A stretch of DNA of 64,000 nucleotides from Hofstenia miamia (Eukaryota > Xenacoelomorpha > Acoela). A program made the position numbers and the translations under genes. Below the pieces are notes generated by a model. That model was not told where the DNA came from. It saw nothing but the letters and a program-made list of their open reading frames with translations, and did no database searches. Location of the stretch: assembly GCA_004352715.1 (NCBI GenBank), contig SCFE01000095.1, positions 1,464,747 through 1,528,746 on the forward strand. The letters run 5' to 3'. This document shows, piece after piece, positions 60,364 to 64,000 of this stretch. Positions within the stretch are counted from its first letter, which is position 1, and every line of letters begins with the position of its first letter.

Positions 60364-63300
60364 TCAGTTTTTTTGTTGCAGTGCATTCTCTTGCTCCTCA
60401 GTTGTTGCCTCTCTCTCAATTTGCCTAAATTCAGTGAGTAAGTTTAGATCCCACACTTTGGGGTCATATATATGTTTATCTCTTGTTGCCCTTCTTGGCA
60501 GTACTCTTGTTTGTAAGTTTTCATTACTGATGTTTGTTTCAAATTCTTTGTCAAAAACTTCTTCCAGTAAACTGTCTAACTCATTCATATCATAAATAAT
60601 TGTGTTTCCAATAATTTGAATTATTTTAAATTCAGCATTTTCATCTAATTTAGTTTCCTCAATGTCTGCTGTTGCTTGTTTTAAATATTGAAAGTGCAGT
60701 AATCTGCCATTGTTTAGCATATACTCATTATTTGGCAGTACTTGCATTATCATATATGGATCTGACCAAATTGTTTCAAGTTTTCAGTCCTGGATTATGT
60801 CTGTTAATTTTACAGGTGTGAATGCATATACTCTGTTGCCTAACTTATGTGCATGACCTTACATTTTTTATTGTAATTTCATTATTGTCTCACAGCAGAC
60901 TTCTTTATGTTATGACACATCATTTTATGTATCACAGTGATTTGGCTTCTTAGTTAGTTTACATATTTTGTTGTCTGTCTTCCCACTATAGTTGAAGTAT
61001 TGCATTGATAGTGGCATTGTGGCTTCCCTTCTGAATGTTGCTTTGAATGGTGTCATGCCTGTTGTTGAGTGTACAGACATGTTATAAAAATACTTGACCA
61101 TTTCAATTACTTCTCACCATTTCATCCTCCTATCCTTGATGTTGTGACTCTTATCAGCTTAATTAACATTCTGTTCTATCTTTCTACTGCATCATTCACC
61201 TGTGGGTGATATGCTGTTGTTCTTTCACTGACTATTTCTAATAGCTGCGACAATTCCTGAAATAGACCACTTTTGAATTGGGGCCCTTGTCTGTAATTAT
61301 TGTCTCCATTGGTCCAAACTTCAGGATCCATTCCTTCATTACTATCTCTGCTATTGTTTCCACTGTTGTGTTTTTCATTAGTATCATCCTTGCGTATTTG
61401 GTAAAATTGTCCACCATTACTAGTATCCCTCTTTGTCTCTCTATAACATATCCAAGTCTATGTGTATGATTTCATTGTGTTGCTATGATCTTCTGTAGTG
61501 GTGCTCTCTGGGTTGGGAAATGCTTCTTGTTGTTTAGGAGGCATATTGTGCATTTGTTAATTACTTCTTCTAATACTTTCCTGACTGCTGTCATAATAAA
61601 CCTTGAGTTGAAAGTGCTTTCTGTTTATGTGATGCCTAAATGCACTTTCCTTATTAATTCCCTTTTATAATATTCTGGGGATTTCAATCCTGTTGCTCTG
61701 TGATTCCATGTATAGGAGTCTGTTTTTGTTTGTCTTCCATTTGTATCTCTCATAGTAACTCACTGTTAGTTTTGATTTTGTTCAGTATGATATCATCCTT
61801 TTGCTTTTCTATGATCTCTTGCTCTGATATCTCCTCTTTGATCATGATTGGTAAGTCTGCTTGCCCTTTCTTATCAACATTTACTTTGGGTAATCTTTCA
61901 TATTCTGTATGTGGTAAGAATTGAAATTGCTTCTTTTCACCATCTTCCTAGGCTGCATCTCTTTGATACTCTGGGAGTGAGGTCCAGAAATCTGCATTAG
62001 TGTGTAGTGTTCCTCTCCAGTGTTTAATGGTGAAAGTAAATTCGTTTAATTACTCAATCCACATGGACACTATGCCTGATTTGTCTCTGAAGAACTTCTT
62101 CAGCCATGCTAAACCACTGTTATATTGTAATGTCATCTAATCATGTGTGGTCAAAGTAAGAAAATAAAAGAAGAAACCAAGACTGAATATTAAAATAAAT
62201 ATTAATTGGACAAACACATGATTATGATTAGTTAATTATTTGTAAAATTATAGTGCAGTAATTTTTGATAATTATTCATTTGGCAAAAAGGTACTAGACC
62301 AAAATCGCAAATGCTAATTAAGGCAGAAGTGCGTCATCAGCAGATGAAAGAAAATTAAAGAATTTGAAATTGTCAACAACTTAGATTAGCAGGTACTATC
62401 AAATATTTGATTGTTTATTATTTTTTACTATAAAAATTGTGTGATTGATCATTTTGGTGATGAATTGAATTTACTGGATTTACTTTGCTTTTCTGTATCA
62501 GGTTACTTTAGTAATTATAATGGAAAGCTAAACATTTGAGCACTCTGGTATTCTACATGGTGGTTCATGACTTCATTTAATGGGAGCATCATTAATAGCC
62601 GGTGCTTACCTGATGTGCTCATAGGTTAGGTATAAGGATAGGGATTTTTACTCGTATTAGCTTTCCTATCATTCATTGTTCATATTATTGTATTTATTAC
62701 ATTATGCTATTACATCTAGCACTCCTAGGAAATTACGAAATCAGTTTGTGTTATCTTGTACAGGATTTATTACATATAGTTATTAGTGGACCAAAGTACT
62801 ACCAATTCATCCTTTTTGTTATGACTGTATTGGTTGTTCACATGTACCCTAGGTTAACATGTAATTATTTATATGTAAGGATATTATATGTAAGGAAACA
62901 TAACAAGCTAATGCATCCCAGTTGCGAGATTCCCTTATTGTACAAACTCGTTAATAACAAGAACAATCAATGCACTAAATTAGTAAGGTATCACCCAGCA
63001 TCACTATCACATTCATGCACACTATTTCACTGCACTGAGACATTGGAATTGTGGTTGGTGTCTCTATCAATGTTTCAGTATTGGATGGAAATACTTGTTA
63101 TAGCATAATTCTTCGATTCCTCTTTTGTGCTTTGCTTCCAGTCAGGTAGCTTACCCTGTACATTGTACCATCTATCTCGTGTCTTGTATCTAAAAGGATA
63201 GTTGTTAGTGTCGTATCAATGCCAGTTGATTAGATAATAATTTAATTAACAAACAACTAAACAATAGAACCAAAGAAGAGAGATGGAAATTGGGATCTGT

Positions 63301-63667
63301 CACCTACCATACTATTTGAGGAGGGAAAAATTGTCACAGCAGCTCCTAAATTAAGTTAAGCTTTATTAGTATGAAGGTTGGCAAGATTCTACAATATGTG
63401 CAGATCCTGAATTCTTGTCTGATTAAAAATGCCTGAATTTCTTGAAGCTTTCAATTAGGGCTAACATCTCTAGTTTCATCAAACCCTAATTTTCCTTGCT
63501 CAGCTTCAGTTTACAACTAAAGAATTGTATCAGCATCTCTTTCTCATTTTTTATTTGTCCTAGTGTCTCTCTGATTGCCACCTTGCTTATGTTGCAGTCC
63601 AAAATGAATGTTTCATTGTAATCTGGCATGTTCAGTGATGGCAGTTTTGCTAATTCTTCCTTCATAT
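60364..63667 (-). pseudogene. Ty3/gypsy pol of copy II (RNase H, integrase), truncated by LTR 3
   Basis: Read on -, RNase H starts right at the LTR 3 border (63667) with LPSLNMPDYNETFILDC and continues to about 63370 (LALIESFKKFRHFLIRQ). It is split by a 1.2-kb insertion (about 62150-63360) and resumes with AWLKKFFRDKSGIVSMW and TNADFWTSLP (about 62130-61980). The linker and H2C2 finger follow (61920-61500; CTICLLNNKKHF), then the core (about 61470-61180) with MVDNFTKYARM, ITDKGP and TAYHPQVNDAVER. The frame slips at the second catalytic Asp. The C-terminal domain (60753-60364) has QVLPNNEYMLNNGRLLHFQY. Gag, protease and RT are absent upstream. Confidence 0.85.
62150..63360. other. Insertion in RNase H of copy II
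   Basis: AT-rich DNA splitting the RNase H coding sequence. An open frame on + (62704-63108) has no recognisable domain. I did not find clear terminal repeats, so the insert type is unknown. Confidence 0.5.
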
Positions 63668-64000
63668 TGTAACATCCTCCACCTGGCCTATTTGCACCGT
63701 GTATTATTGTTGATAACTATCACTCAGTAAATTGCGGGTGAGGAGTTACTTAGTTGTTGAACCACCAAACTTTTCCTTTTTAGTTAACTAGTTACGTTAA
63801 TCGAATATTGATTATCACTGATTAGGTGATGGAGCCGTGTGACGTTTCCTCTTCAGTTCTTCTGTGGGCTACTGCCCAAAGCCGATCTCCACAGCACAGT
63901 TCCCCTCCTTCATGAATGATGACTGAATCCACTGCACCATCTCAGCTCAACTGGAACTAATTATGTGTACCTTACTTTAGCTCAGTGTGTGCACTCATGT
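63668..64000 (-). repeat. LTR 3, partial (runs off the window)
   Basis: Starts TGTAACATCC and shares spaced blocks with LTR 1 and 2, e.g. AATTGCGGGT.AGG and CTCAGCTCAA followed by TTATGTGT. It abuts the RNase H coding sequence of copy II directly, so it is either an insertion into pol or the 5' LTR of a copy with a large internal deletion. Confidence 0.65.

Noticed and set aside
62704-63108. 134-residue ORF on + in the RNase H insertion
   Set aside because: No domain, no family resemblance, unbiased-looking composition; kept only as part of an unknown insertion.
1-64000. tRNA, rRNA or other structured RNA genes
   Set aside because: No B-box-like GGTTCGAATCC with matching A-box and acceptor stem was found by eye; a tRNAscan/Infernal run would be decisive.
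49053-64000. Right part of the window as contamination from another organism
   Set aside because: The same gypsy family occurs on both sides of the CpG border, which argues for one genome; a scaffold misjoin within that genome remains possible.

Overview
The window is AT-rich eukaryotic DNA, most likely from an invertebrate animal. It has long (TA)n runs, eleven N tracts, no operons or bacterial genes, and dense old transposons of animal-typical clades (CR1/jockey-like LINEs, Ty3/gypsy LTR elements, hAT, Tc1/mariner-like, piggyBac-like and Harbinger-like). I cannot name the species. Only two protein genes look like host genes, and both are intronless and damaged: a 12-helix MFS transporter on + (33.9-35.1 kb, one in-frame stop) and a Golgi-type sulfotransferase on - (42.0-42.9 kb, one frameshift, short C-terminus).

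Layout. 0.8-1.6 kb: a short inverted-repeat element. 2.5-8.9 kb: a hAT/LINE composite whose outer ends share a perfect 8-bp target duplication; it holds a LINE on -, a second hAT copy, a Harbinger-like MITE and a piggyBac-like MITE. 9.0-11.0 kb: a hAT-like element with another hAT-like element inside it. 12.0-12.5 kb: a possible LTR. 15, 19, 43-44 and 47-48 kb: decayed LINE reverse transcriptase fragments. 21 kb: an integrase fragment of a second gypsy lineage. 22.9-30.4 kb (copy I) and 53.8-63.7 kb (copy II): two broken Ty3/gypsy elements of one family on the - strand. Both carry RNase H, integrase and then a further long ORF (called ORF3 here) before the polypurine tract and 3' LTR. 39 kb: the N-terminal half of a mariner-superfamily transposase; a C-terminal piece of what looks like a related element sits inside the integrase of copy I. 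44-46.5 kb: hAT transposase pieces.

Most notable points. (1) ORF3 downstream of integrase is present in both gypsy copies and has a capsid-like stretch, so the gene order is unusual. (2) CpG nearly vanishes at about 49.05 kb: I found no CG from 49,053 to 51,964 and only two up to 53,838, although the same gypsy family is CpG-bearing at 23-30 kb. One CpG-rich block with a splice-acceptor-like border lies inside the poor region at 55.5 kb. (3) The assembly has visible artefacts: two false duplications flanking short N runs, a probable repeat-driven misjoin at 3.0-3.8 kb, and a 16-base match to the Tn5/Nextera mosaic end at 60.1 kb. Nothing here forms a working pathway; the coding content is almost all mobile-element remains at different stages of decay.
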